This document shows, piece after piece, positions 44,519 to 53,017 of a stretch of DNA of 56,397 nucleotides. Position 1 is the stretch's first letter; every line of letters begins with the position of its first letter. Below the pieces are notes generated by a model, which worked only from the letters and a program-made list of their open reading frames with translations, made no database searches and was not told the DNA's origin. The DNA comes from Sulfitobacter maritimus (GTDB lineage Bacteria > Pseudomonadota > Alphaproteobacteria > Rhodobacterales > Rhodobacteraceae), in assembly GCF_013346665.1 (NCBI RefSeq), contig NZ_JABVBB010000026.1:1-56397 (forward strand), in the 5' to 3' direction. The translations under genes and the position numbers were made by a program.

Positions 44519-45405
44519 CGAAGCGCCGCGACAAGTCCTATGCCCTCGATCAATGTGCCCTCTATCGGTGCAGCACACGCAAAAAGTTGTTCAAACTATT
44601 ACAGACCAGTTCCGAGAAGTTTGCTGAGTTGAAGGCCGCACCCGATCTCTACAAGCCTCTGCGCAAGAAGAAAAAAGACGGAACATTCCGTCCTATCCTT
44701 GCACCACGGGGCGATCTGAAGCGTATTCAACGGCGGATCGGAGAGTTGCTGCTGCGGGTGAAAACTCCTGACTACCTGATGTCGCCAGTACGCGGTCGCT
44801 CGAACATCGACAATGCCGCACGGCATCGCGGTGCAGCGGCGTTCCATCTTCTCGACATCGAAGATTTCTATCCGAGCTGCACGGCCAGCAAGGTAGCATG
44901 GTTCTTTGGCAAATATCTCGGGTGCCCTCCCGACGTAGTGAAGGTTCTCCTTGATCTCACAACGCTGAACGGGGTTCTGCCAGCCGGAAGCCCTGCCAGC
45001 CCATCGCTGGCCTTCTGGGCCTACGCCGACATGTGGGACGAGATTGATCAGCTGACCCGTGATGCCGGATGCCAAGTTAGCGTGTATGTCGATGACATAA
45101 CAGTTTCTGGGCAAAACGTTCCCGGGGTGCTGATTCATGCGATCAAGGAGCGGCTTGCTCACCATGGTCACAGCTTCAAAGCGTCAAAGGAAATCGGTCA
45201 GATTAATGCGCCGGTAGTAGTAACGGGCGTCGTGGTGCGAGATCAAACGCTTCTCATGCCAAACGTTCAGCACCTAGAACGTCATAAACTCAGGGCAGAG
45301 ATCGCGAAACTTCCCGAGGGATACGAGAAGGCCAAGAAGATGGCCTCTCTCATCGGGCGTGAAGGCACCGAGCAGCAAATCCTGGCGCGCAACCAGGCTC
45401 GCTGA
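44515..45405 (+). CDS. Retron-type reverse transcriptase
   Basis: 296 residues, normal for retron RTs. The fingers start KKKKDGTFRPILAP (51-64). The retron-specific NAxxH box is N100-AARH104. The catalytic Asp residues are D114 (LLDIEDFY) and D193/D194 in VSVYVDDITVSG. LPAGSPASPSLAFW (155-168) is RT motif 4, and the retron VTG box is V236-T-G238. These distinguish it from group II intron RTs; no maturase or endonuclease domain is present. It would make msDNA from a cognate ncRNA. It follows the XRE gene (4-base overlap) and precedes the TIR gene by 19 bases. GC content is lower than the surrounding backbone. Confidence 0.92.
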   Translation: MTKRRDKSYALDQCALYRCSTRKKLFKLLQTSSEKFAELKAAPDLYKPLRKKKKDGTFRPILAPRGDLKRIQRRIGELLLRVKTPDYLMSPVRGRSNIDNAARHRGAAAFHLLDIEDFYPSCTASKVAWFFGKYLGCPPDVVKVLLDLTTLNGVLPAGSPASPSLAFWAYADMWDEIDQLTRDAGCQVSVYVDDITVSGQNVPGVLIHAIKERLAHHGHSFKASKEIGQINAPVVVTGVVVRDQTLLMPNVQHLERHKLRAEIAKLPEGYEKAKKMASLIGREGTEQQILARNQAR

Positions 45406-45424
45406 TTTTCAATGATGGGTTAAC

Positions 45425-46390
45425 ATGACGACTGTTTTCTTTTCCTACTGCCACGCTGACGAGGCACTACGAGACCAGCTGGAACGCCAGCTCAGAATCC
45501 TTCAGCGTCAAGGCCTGATAGAGACCTGGCACGACCGCCGAATTGAGGCGGGGCAGGACTTCGCCGGTGAGATCGACGCGCACATTGAAGCTGATGAGAT
45601 CATCTTGCTGCTGGTAAGCCCGGATTTTCTAAACTCTGACTATTGTTATGAGATCGAGATGACCCGTGCGCTGGAACGGCATAAGGCGGGAGAGGCCATC
45701 GTGATCCCGGTCATTCTGCGCGATTGCCTCTGGCATGGCGCCCCCTTCGGCAAGCTGATGGCCACGCCAACGGACGGTCGTCCGGTCACGCAATGGCCGG
45801 ACATTGACCATGCGTTCCGTCTCGTCGCCGAAGCCGTTCAGGCTGCAGCAAAGCGCATCGGTAGTCCACAATCGGTCACCAAGCAGTCAGCGGCACCTGC
45901 CATCATGCAAAACACGCAGTCAGTCAACAGATCGACACCGGCCCAAGTGATCCGGTCAAGTAATCTGCGGGTGGCCAAAACGTTCACAGACCGTGATCGT
46001 GATGCTTTCCAGACCGAGGCGTTTGAGTTCATGGCAAAATATTTCGAGAACTCGCTTTCTGAATTGTCTGCTCGCAATCCCGAGATTGACGGGTCGTTCC
46101 GCAGGCTTGACGCAAATCGCTTCAGCGCTGTTGCCTACCATAACGGTCAGTCTGCTAGCCGCTGCACCGTGTTCATGGGGGGGCGGCATATGGGGGGCAT
46201 TGCTTACACTGCGGCCGAAAATGCTGAAACCAACGGGTTCAATGAGAACCTGACCGTCGAGGCCGATGAGCAAACCCTTTATCTGCGGAGCATGGGAATG
46301 GCACACTTCGGTCAAAACCGAGATCAGAAGCTGACGTTCGAGGGTGCGGCAGAAACATATTGGCAGATGTTTGTGAAGCCACTTCAGTAA
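45425..46390 (+). CDS. TIR-domain effector with distinct C-terminal domain
   Basis: 321 residues. The TIR domain (about 1-140) has FFSYCHADE (5-13), a BB-loop WHDRRIEAGQDF (35-46) and the catalytic-Glu region SDYCYEIEM, with E78 in the position of the NADase Glu. A linker (about 145-180) leads to a second domain (about 183-321: FTDRDRDAFQTEAFEFMAKYFEN, DANRFSAVAYHNGQSA, GMAHFGQN and a final EGAAETYWQMFVKPLQ). I know this C-terminal region only as a companion of bacterial TIR proteins. Retron-linked TIR effectors are thought to deplete NAD+ when phage disturbs the msDNA complex. Here it is the third gene of the XRE-RT-TIR operon. Confidence 0.9.
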   Translation: MTTVFFSYCHADEALRDQLERQLRILQRQGLIETWHDRRIEAGQDFAGEIDAHIEADEIILLLVSPDFLNSDYCYEIEMTRALERHKAGEAIVIPVILRDCLWHGAPFGKLMATPTDGRPVTQWPDIDHAFRLVAEAVQAAAKRIGSPQSVTKQSAAPAIMQNTQSVNRSTPAQVIRSSNLRVAKTFTDRDRDAFQTEAFEFMAKYFENSLSELSARNPEIDGSFRRLDANRFSAVAYHNGQSASRCTVFMGGRHMGGIAYTAAENAETNGFNENLTVEADEQTLYLRSMGMAHFGQNRDQKLTFEGAAETYWQMFVKPLQ

Positions 46391-46439
46391 CCGCATCAGC
46401 ACCTTTAGGAGTGTTTGGTTTTGTTTGACGATGCTTCCA

Positions 46440-46946
46440 TCAAGGTTGCGAAACCTTCTTGGCAGAATGGCGGAAGATCACGGGCGCGAGACCAGTCTCG
46501 GGATCATTTTCGTTGAGGACAATTTTCCAGGACCTAAATACTGCTTCGATGGGTGATCTGTCGGGTTTAGTACCTGTCAGTGGACAGTTGATCTTGTTCC
46601 TCATAGGCCCTCGGGACTGAAATGCGCATAAGCCAAAGGCACCGTTCCACATGACGATGTCGCCAATTTCAGGTGAGGCGTAGCTTCCCACTTGGATATC
46701 TCCAGCGGGGTCGAGCACCAGTTTCCAGTCTTGGCCATACGAGAGGCAGAGGTCAGGTCTGTGATCTACATAGTGAATACTGAATAGGTCGTCGTCTTGG
46801 CCATTCAGTGTCGCGAAGCCAAGGTCTTCATCGAGTTTTACAACAAGCATGGCGAGTTCTGCCCCTCTGCCAAAGTTACAGAGACCGATTTCTCCCACTT
46901 CGAAGTCGGCCATTGGCTTGAGATTTTTTAAGAACAGAACTTCCAT
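46440..46946 (-). CDS. Hypothetical protein convergent with TIR gene
   Basis: 168 residues from ATG 46946 (AAGG upstream); a start at M12 (46913) is possible. It is acidic and AT-rich compared with the backbone. Segments are MADFEVGEIGLCNFGRGAEL, VVKLDEDLGFATLNGQDDD and ASPEIGDIVMWNGAFGLCAFQ, suggesting a beta-rich single domain. No family is recognised. It faces the TIR gene 49 bases away and shares the low-GC cassette, so it may be defence-related or unlinked cargo. Confidence 0.6.
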   Translation of the reverse strand: MEVLFLKNLKPMADFEVGEIGLCNFGRGAELAMLVVKLDEDLGFATLNGQDDDLFSIHYVDHRPDLCLSYGQDWKLVLDPAGDIQVGSYASPEIGDIVMWNGAFGLCAFQSRGPMRNKINCPLTGTKPDRSPIEAVFRSWKIVLNENDPETGLAPVIFRHSAKKVSQP

Positions 46947-47858
46947 GATACTACCTTACTTTCTATTTACATGCGGCATTTTGAGTCGATTTTTGAGACC
47001 TATTCATCCTACTGACCGAACGCGCGTAGAAAGAACTGACATAGTGCGAGTGGTAGCCGACCAACTAAAAATGCGTGGCTTACCACCTACCCTCTATTGC
47101 CCCTATATCTCACGCCAATGCCTCGGCGGCTAGGTCTGACTCAGCGGATCCAAATCCCCGAGCGGGCGCCGCGTGAGAGGAGGTTGCCAGGTACTTGCGT
47201 AAAACAGACCTTCGCGCAGATCGCAGCGAATGACCACAATTCGCCCATCACGTCGAATGCTTGGAAAAGTAATCCTTATAGTCGGCAGCGTAGTCGCCTG
47301 CACATCAACCTTGGGCAAAGCCTTGCGGCCTCCCCAGCTCGGCTTCGCGTGTCGCAGGGGAGAACGGCCCTTCGGTCCGTCGCGCATTCGGCCATGCGGC
47401 CTCACCGCGGCGTCGCACCCAGGCCCCCGGTTTGCCCGCCTCGCGAGCACGTCCCTCCCCGGCCGCTCCGCCGGATTGCGCTCTGGTCTGTTTTGCGGAG
47501 CAAAACGATCCCGCCGCTTCATCCGTCTCCCGCGTCCGGTCGGGCCGTTTGCCTGCTCGTGTCGGGCAAACCTACCGTCAAAACACACACACATGAGTGC
47601 GGAAGCATATCCTCCGGATGGCCCCCAAATCAGCCCGCGTCAAGGATCGCAAAACTTTTCGGCGAGGGCAGGGGCTATGGCGTAGGGCGGTCCCGTGCGT
47701 GAGCGCGCGCATGTGTCGGGTGCTGCGCACGGAAAACTTTTGCGCCCGGCAAGCCGGCGGCTGCGCCGTCCCTGACCCGGGCAGATTCGGAAACCAGGCA
47801 TTCGGCCATGCCCCCACACTCACGTGGTGGCCTAGGAACCGAACACTGGAGACCAGAC
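46947..47858. other. Long non-coding region with hairpins
   Basis: About 910 bases without a supported gene. The first 150 are AT-rich, the rest GC-rich. Perfect stems are GTTTTGC-GGA-GCAAAAC (47490-47506) and GTTTGCC / GGCAAAC (47547-47553 and 47565-47571). Two similar A/T blocks, CAAAACTTTT near 47650 and GAAAACTTTT near 47730, also occur. It may contain plasmid-transfer or replication signals, but I cannot assign one. Confidence 0.45.
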
Positions 47859-47874
47859 ATGGCTTACGACACCG
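47857..47874 (+). repeat. 18-bp direct repeat, right copy
   Basis: Identical to 43998-44015; it covers the start of the DUF2493 gene. Confidence 0.7.
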
Positions 47875-48788
47875 CAAACACCTACGAGACGATCGAACTT
47901 TTCGGGCTGACCGAGAAGGACGCGCAGCTGCCGATCCCCGAGGATCACATCCTGACCGACCGCATCATCCGCGAGAGCTTCGAGGCTTTGCTCGGGCAGT
48001 TGCGCGGGACCGGGCTTGAAGCCGAAATCGAACCGCTGGCCCATGGGCTCGCGACGATCCTGCAGCGGCGCAAGGTGGCGCTTGGCAAGGAGGTCGACCG
48101 CACCGCCGACAAGATCGGCGCGCTGGCAAAATCTCACGACGGATCAGAGATCGCCGAGACCGCGCTCGAAGAGGCGCAGGCGCGCTTTTTGCAACTGCGC
48201 GAGATCGTCGGCGCCATCGAGGTGATGAGCGAGGCGGCTGCGGAATGCTATGAGGTCGAGACGGGCCACGCCTTCATTCCGGCAGCCGGGTCGCGCGCAA
48301 GCGTCCGGGCGCAAGAGACCGGGGCGGTCTTCGAGGCGCGGCAGCTCCTGGAGCAGCACGACCGCGAAACCGCCGAGAAGTCGAAAGTCGAGGGGGTTCC
48401 CCTGATCGTCTCGGGCGCCACCGACTGGACTGATGTTGATGTGATTTTCAACACGCTCGACAAGGTTCGCGAGCGGATCAAGCAGAACCGCAATCAGGAA
48501 ATCTTCCTCTGCCACAAGGGTGGCAAGCACGGGGCGGAGATGATCGCGGCTCGGTGGGCTCGCGCACGGGGTGTCGCACAAGCGCGTTTCGATCCGCGCT
48601 GGTCCGCGCATGGGCGGGCGGCACCGTTCAAGTGCAACGACGAGATGCTGGACGACAAGTTCGCGGCGACGGGGGTTGTGCTCTTCGGCGGCAACGGGGT
48701 CGCGCTGAACCTCGGGCAGAAAGCGGAAGCGAAAGGCCTGACGGTCATGCGGGTTGCGGACCCGGCGAAGAAGGCGTCGCAGGATTGA
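47859..48788 (+). CDS. DUF2493 / SLOG-type protein
   Basis: 309 residues from ATG 47859 (MAYDTANTYETIELFGL). The N-terminal half is helical (about 40-170). The C-terminal half holds the DUF2493 (SLOG/YspA-like) nucleotide-binding fold: VPLIVSGATDWTDVDVIFNTLD, FLCHKGGKHGAEMIAARWARARG and VVLFGGNGVALNLGQKAEAKGL. Related SLOG proteins are thought to bind nucleotide-derived ligands; a true ligand here is unknown. It is a standard plasmid-backbone gene. Its first six codons lie in the 18-bp repeat. Confidence 0.85.
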   Translation: MAYDTANTYETIELFGLTEKDAQLPIPEDHILTDRIIRESFEALLGQLRGTGLEAEIEPLAHGLATILQRRKVALGKEVDRTADKIGALAKSHDGSEIAETALEEAQARFLQLREIVGAIEVMSEAAAECYEVETGHAFIPAAGSRASVRAQETGAVFEARQLLEQHDRETAEKSKVEGVPLIVSGATDWTDVDVIFNTLDKVRERIKQNRNQEIFLCHKGGKHGAEMIAARWARARGVAQARFDPRWSAHGRAAPFKCNDEMLDDKFAATGVVLFGGNGVALNLGQKAEAKGLTVMRVADPAKKASQD

Positions 48789-49327
48789 AGAGAGGGGGTC
48801 GCGCTTGGCGCGGCCCTTTCGTCATGTCTCATGGCGCGTGCGATCGGTCATGCGCGATCGGCAGTCTCCGGCGTCCAGCACCGTTATCCCTCTACCCAGT
48901 CCGTCAGAGTGCGGCCCATCCGCATCGGTACGGGTTGGGGATGGTGCGCACCTCACGCACATCGTCAGCATCGCAAGACACGAAGGCTCGAAACGTCGCA
49001 CTTGAGGCCGAAGACTTGCGCGTCCCTCGGGGCGTGTTTCGGAACATCGCATCCACGCGGGCGGGCTCCGTCAGCACCCCGGCCAGGCTCGGTGGGACGC
49101 GGACGCGGATGATGGCGGCTGCGTGATGGCAAGGCTCATCCGGGTCTCTCCTTTTTGCTCATAGATGTGGATCGCACGGGGTCGGCCCGTTCGTGCCCTC
49201 AGCTCACGCTTCGGCAAGCACAAATACGGCTTCCACGGCGCGGCCGCGGACCCTCCGCATTTGCGCTTGCGACCGGGCCTCTTGCCCCCGTGCCGGGTGA
49301 TCCCCATCGCAACAAGGAGTAACCCAA
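48789..49327. other. Intergenic region, no gene supported
   Basis: 540 GC-rich bases between the DUF2493 gene and the small gene at 49328. Several short frames exist on both strands, but none has a recognisable product or consistent codon use. I see no clear signal. Confidence 0.45.
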
Positions 49328-49534
49328 ATGACCAACCACTACGTCGCCACCGTCCCCGTCAAGTTCACCGATACCGATGGCCAGGAGCGCACCCGTTTTC
49401 AGCGCGTGGGCGCGATGTCCCGCAACACCCGCAACGGGGACGGCTCGGAGTTCTTCAGCCTCAAGCTCGACTTCCCGGTCGCGGTCTCGGAGCTGGTGAT
49501 GTTCCCGCCGAGCGCGAAAGATCCCCAGGACTGA
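49328..49534 (+). CDS. Small conserved plasmid protein
   Basis: 68 residues with AAGGAG nine bases upstream. It reads MTNHYVATVPVKFTDTDGQE, RFQRVGAMSRNTRNGDGSEFFSLKLDFPVAV and SELVMFPP. I recognise it only as a small protein commonly near mobilization genes. It may be a compact beta protein related in layout to DUF736-type single domains. Confidence 0.75.
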   Translation: MTNHYVATVPVKFTDTDGQERTRFQRVGAMSRNTRNGDGSEFFSLKLDFPVAVSELVMFPPSAKDPQD

Positions 49535-49599
49535 ATCCTCTGACGAGGATGGGCTGCCCCAGGACGATCTTGGGGCGGCCCGATCCCTGTTCCAGGGAT
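49535..49599 (+). terminator. Three successive hairpins after the small gene
   Basis: ATCCTC-TGAC-GAGGAT (49535-49550), GGGCTGCCCC / GGGGCGGCCC (49551-49560 and 49572-49581, one mismatch) and ATCCCTG-TTC-CAGGGAT (49583-49599) follow the stop directly. No T-run follows, so termination or RNA processing is tentative. Confidence 0.4.
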
Positions 49600-49731
49600 G
49601 CCGCGTCCGGCGGTCAGATCGCCCGAGGCGACTTCACGAAGCCGTCGGCCGCTGCGCGTTCAACGGACGCACTCCCCCCGAAATGATCGGGCCGCGACAG
49701 ACCGGCCAGTCAGCCTCAAGGGGGCCATCCA

Positions 49732-49791
49732 CAAAAACCTATCGGCCAGGGCCTCCCGGTTTTTGCGGCAGAGATTTGGCAAGCCAAATCT
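49732..49791. other. Twin inverted repeats, candidate oriT element
   Basis: CAAAAACC / GGTTTTTG (49732-49739 and 49758-49765) and AGATTTGGC-AA-GCCAAATCT (49772-49791) are both perfect. They lie in the roughly 560-base gap before the mob genes, where a transfer origin is expected. No experimentally known nick site is recognised here. Confidence 0.35.
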
Positions 49792-50005
49792 GGCCCGCCT
49801 TGACCCTGACTGTCCGCCCTGTCGGTGGGGTTTGCGCCCGCCCGCGGTTCCGTCCGAACACATGCGTGTTCGTCCAGACCCTCGGGCGGTGCTGGAGAAG
49901 GGGCCTTTGAAGCTGGAGGCTGTGCTGGTGGTGAGGGCGGCAGAGCCGCGTCCCTGCGGGCCGCGGCGTGAAGCGGACACCAAGGCTGCCTGAGACTGAA
50001 TGCGA

Positions 50006-50080
50006 CGTAAGTATATAATTGACAGCTTGGTGTATTATCGTAAGGTAGGGGCAGCCTTGGTGGAAGGTGGCAGGAAATAG
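50006..50080. promoter_or_regulatory. mobC upstream region with possible nick-like motif
   Basis: CGTAAG occurs at 50006-50011 and 50039-50044, and TTGACA lies at 50019-50024 in an AT-rich block. TGGCAGGAAATAG (50068-50080) reads CTATTTCCTGCCA on the minus strand, close to the ATCCTG-type nick core used by MOBP/VirD2 relaxases. This is the best promoter and oriT zone I can see, but evidence is only positional. Confidence 0.3.
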
Positions 50081-50095
50081 GGGGTCTTTCTTCGC

Positions 50096-50689
50096 ATGTC
50101 TCGCTCAAAACGCCTCATCGATGCGGAGCGCATGGAGATCGTTCGCGAAGCTGCGGAAGGCGTTTCCACTTCAGTGCTGGCGGAACGGTTTGGCGTGTCG
50201 GTGCGGGCGATTCAGTACACGCTCAATGCCGATGCCGAGCGCCAGACGGATGCCGCAATTCCGGTCTCAGCGGTCAGTGTAAAGGTCACGGCTGCGGAGC
50301 TCGCGGCGCTCGATGCGGTGCTGGCCGAGGCCGGGATCGAGAGCCGTGCCGAGGGGCTGCGGCGACTCATTCAGGCGGCAGGCGGGGTGTTCGTTCCGGA
50401 CGCGCATATGGCAGCAGAGATGGCGCGCTACCGCGCCTCTCTGCACGAGGTCGGTAATGGGGTCGCGCAGATCGCCAAACAGATGACGCAGGCCAACCGG
50501 CGGGGGCAGGCGGCCGTGGGGGGCACGAGTGCCGAGTTCACCGAATTGCGCCTTGCGCAGATGCGCGGGTTGGCGCGGTTCATTCTGGATTCCGCTGACG
50601 AGATCGATCTGCTTCTGCGCCGCCGTCGAGACGCGATGCAGCTCCAGGCCACGGCCGCGCTGAGAGAGTTTGCCCATGCGGCTGAATGA
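50096..50689 (+). CDS. mobC: MobC-like mobilization accessory protein
   Basis: 197 residues. The N-terminal helix-turn-helix is RLIDAERMEIVREAAEGVSTSVLAERFGVSVRAIQYTL; a MobC-like middle (VTAAELAALDAVLAEAGIESRAEGLRRLI) and a helical tail with LHEVGNGVAQIAKQMTQANRRGQ follow. Such proteins bind oriT and help the relaxase melt and nick it. The relaxase start lies within its last codons, so the two are coupled. Confidence 0.85.
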   Translation: MSRSKRLIDAERMEIVREAAEGVSTSVLAERFGVSVRAIQYTLNADAERQTDAAIPVSAVSVKVTAAELAALDAVLAEAGIESRAEGLRRLIQAAGGVFVPDAHMAAEMARYRASLHEVGNGVAQIAKQMTQANRRGQAAVGGTSAEFTELRLAQMRGLARFILDSADEIDLLLRRRRDAMQLQATAALREFAHAAE

Positions 50690-53009
50690 TGCCGTCCATG
50701 CTGTCACGGGCGAGGTCTTCCGGGATGGCTGGAGCCGTGTCCGAGGCTCGATGCAGGGGCTGCATGTCGCCAAGCAGAGCCAGCTTGTGCGCGCGGCAGC
50801 GGGACACCGGCCTGCGGTCTTCAAGGCAATCCGGGGCGGGGGGACGCATACCAAATCGCAGCTCGCAAACCAGCTCGATTACCTCACCACCAAGTCCACT
50901 CATATCGTGGACAGTAGCGGGTTCCTGGATGGCAAGGCGAAGCTCGAGGCAAAGGACATCAAGGACCTCACCGAGCGCTTTGCCAAGCGGTGGGATGCGG
51001 GCTTCAAACCCAAGCTCGGACAGACCACCCACATGCTCATGTCCTTCCCCATCGGCACGCGGGGAGAGGATGTGCGCGACATCGCGACGGATGTGGCCGA
51101 GCGCTTCTTCCAGACCGATGAGGGGCATTTCGACTACATCATCGCGGTGCATGAGGACCGCGATCATCCCCATGCGCATCTGGTGCTGAACCGCCGCTCG
51201 CAGGAAGGCGAGTTCTTCTTCCTCGGGCGCAACCATCGCTTCAACTATGACGACTTCCGCCTCGCGATGGTCGAGGAGGCCGAAAAGTATGGCGTGCGCC
51301 TGGAGGCCACGCGCCGGGTGGATCGCGGGGTTTTGCATTACCCAGCCCGGACCGGCGAGGTCTACGCGGCCAAGGACGAGGGTCGCGCGCCCCGCGAGCG
51401 CGAACGTGTGGGGCAGGACCTGGCGCGGACGCTGGCGGAGATCGCCAACACCAGAACCATCTACCACTCGCTTGCTGCGGAGGCTTCGCGTGAAGCCCGC
51501 GAGGATATTGCCGCAGCACTCTTCCGTGCGGGCGAGGTGCTGGCGCGCGGCGGGCAGGTGGACCGAACAGGAGATGTGTATATGGCAGAGGATCAGAGTT
51601 TCGAGGATCTGAGAAGCCTCTATGCGGAGAAGCTCGCGCGGGTGCAGGGCATGATCGCCGAAAAGTCCGACGCGGAACGTCCCGAGCTGGAAAAACGCCT
51701 CATCGAGATCCAGACGCAGGTCCAGCACATGCAGCCTCTCGGATTGCGTTCGAGCACGTTGTCAGAGGCACCATCGGAGGGCGGGGTCTATTCCGAGGTA
51801 AACATCCAAGAGAGCCAGTTGGAGCGCCTCACAGAGCCGCGACTGCGGTCGCGGATCGACGCGGCCCTGCGGGGCACGGGGATCAGCACATTGGAAGTGG
51901 TGGCCCGGATCGAGACGGGCGCCTCAAATGCAGCGCTCGAGCATCAATGGATCGCCAATGATCTCTCCAAAGTGGCCGAGGCGCGGGACCTGAACCTCGA
52001 ACGCCGCGCAGACCTGGAAAAGGCGCGTGACATCCTGAATGACGTGCATGTCGAGCTTGGCACGCTTCTGGAACGGGAGAACGTGCTGCGCCGGGATGGG
52101 GTCGTGGAGGAGAAAGCGGTCAGCGAGCGGTTCCACTATCACGAGGACGCGGTCCGGGCGATGGAAGGGACAATCCGTCAGGAGATGCGCGCAGACGGCC
52201 TGACTGCGCAGCAGATCGAGGATCGGGATTGGCAGGTCGTCTCGTGGGCGGAGCGCCGGATCGAGACGGAGCAGCGTGCATATCTCGAGGCACATCCGGA
52301 GCTGCTCGCACGCCCTGGCGATGTGATTGACCGGTCTGAGCCTTACAAGGAGACCATTACCGATGCCGCCCGCGCCAGTGCGATCACCCGCGAAGTCGAC
52401 CGCATCATGGAGGGACGCGACCTCCGTACGCCCGTTGCAGATGCCGTCACGGATGACTTGCGCGCGCGCTATCCGGACATGCCGTCCCACCTCGCCCGCG
52501 GGCTCGGTGCGACCTATGCCGCCGTCATCGAGATACGGGACACGGAGGCCATTAATCAGGTCCGCCGCGACAACGAGTTGCGCGAGGGGCTTGGGGTTGG
52601 CACGCGTGACGAACGTCTAGCCACCCGCGATGAAACGGCGCCGCAGTCTGACCGTGCCGGCCGTGTCCCAGAGGAGGTTGCACGTGTCCTTGATCATGAA
52701 CGGGCCGGAGAGCTGTCCGCACCTTTCGAGACCGAGGCGGAGCGGGACGCCTTCCGCGAGGAGATCGCGCGGGTGCTGGATGACCGCCAATTGGGCCGCC
52801 TCACATCCGGCGATGCCGATGCGCTGGACAAGGTTCTCGAGGACCGTCTCGACCGGCTCTATGTCGCCAAAGTCTACCTGCAATCCGATGCGGCGACGGC
52901 CAACACCGAGGCCTTGCGCCAGGTGGTCGATGAACTTGCCGACGCCGAGTATGAAAAACACCGCGCGACAGACGTGGATGGCGAGACCGAGCGGGGCCAG
53001 GTCCATTGA
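50676..53009 (+). CDS. MOBP/VirD2-like relaxase
   Basis: 777 residues from ATG 50676; a TTG at 50670 is also open. The relaxase domain is in the first 260 residues: FKAIRGGGTHTKSQLANQLDYL, THMLMSFP and the metal-binding HEDRDHPHAHLVLN (about 155-168). The Tyr nucleophile is expected in the N-terminal LDYLTTKS region. The rest is a long helical tail with heptad-like and acidic repeats (LEKARDILNDVHVELGTLLE). It nicks oriT and pilots the strand into the recipient. It overlaps mobC at its start and abuts virD4 at its end. Confidence 0.92.
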   Translation: MRLNDAVHAVTGEVFRDGWSRVRGSMQGLHVAKQSQLVRAAAGHRPAVFKAIRGGGTHTKSQLANQLDYLTTKSTHIVDSSGFLDGKAKLEAKDIKDLTERFAKRWDAGFKPKLGQTTHMLMSFPIGTRGEDVRDIATDVAERFFQTDEGHFDYIIAVHEDRDHPHAHLVLNRRSQEGEFFFLGRNHRFNYDDFRLAMVEEAEKYGVRLEATRRVDRGVLHYPARTGEVYAAKDEGRAPRERERVGQDLARTLAEIANTRTIYHSLAAEASREAREDIAAALFRAGEVLARGGQVDRTGDVYMAEDQSFEDLRSLYAEKLARVQGMIAEKSDAERPELEKRLIEIQTQVQHMQPLGLRSSTLSEAPSEGGVYSEVNIQESQLERLTEPRLRSRIDAALRGTGISTLEVVARIETGASNAALEHQWIANDLSKVAEARDLNLERRADLEKARDILNDVHVELGTLLERENVLRRDGVVEEKAVSERFHYHEDAVRAMEGTIRQEMRADGLTAQQIEDRDWQVVSWAERRIETEQRAYLEAHPELLARPGDVIDRSEPYKETITDAARASAITREVDRIMEGRDLRTPVADAVTDDLRARYPDMPSHLARGLGATYAAVIEIRDTEAINQVRRDNELREGLGVGTRDERLATRDETAPQSDRAGRVPEEVARVLDHERAGELSAPFETEAERDAFREEIARVLDDRQLGRLTSGDADALDKVLEDRLDRLYVAKVYLQSDAATANTEALRQVVDELADAEYEKHRATDVDGETERGQVH

Positions 53010-53017
53010 GCGCCGCC

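Noticed and set aside
44515..45405. Group II intron or diversity-generating RT
   Set aside because: No maturase, HNH or intron RNA is visible, no variable repeat is present, and the NAxxH and VTG boxes point to a retron.
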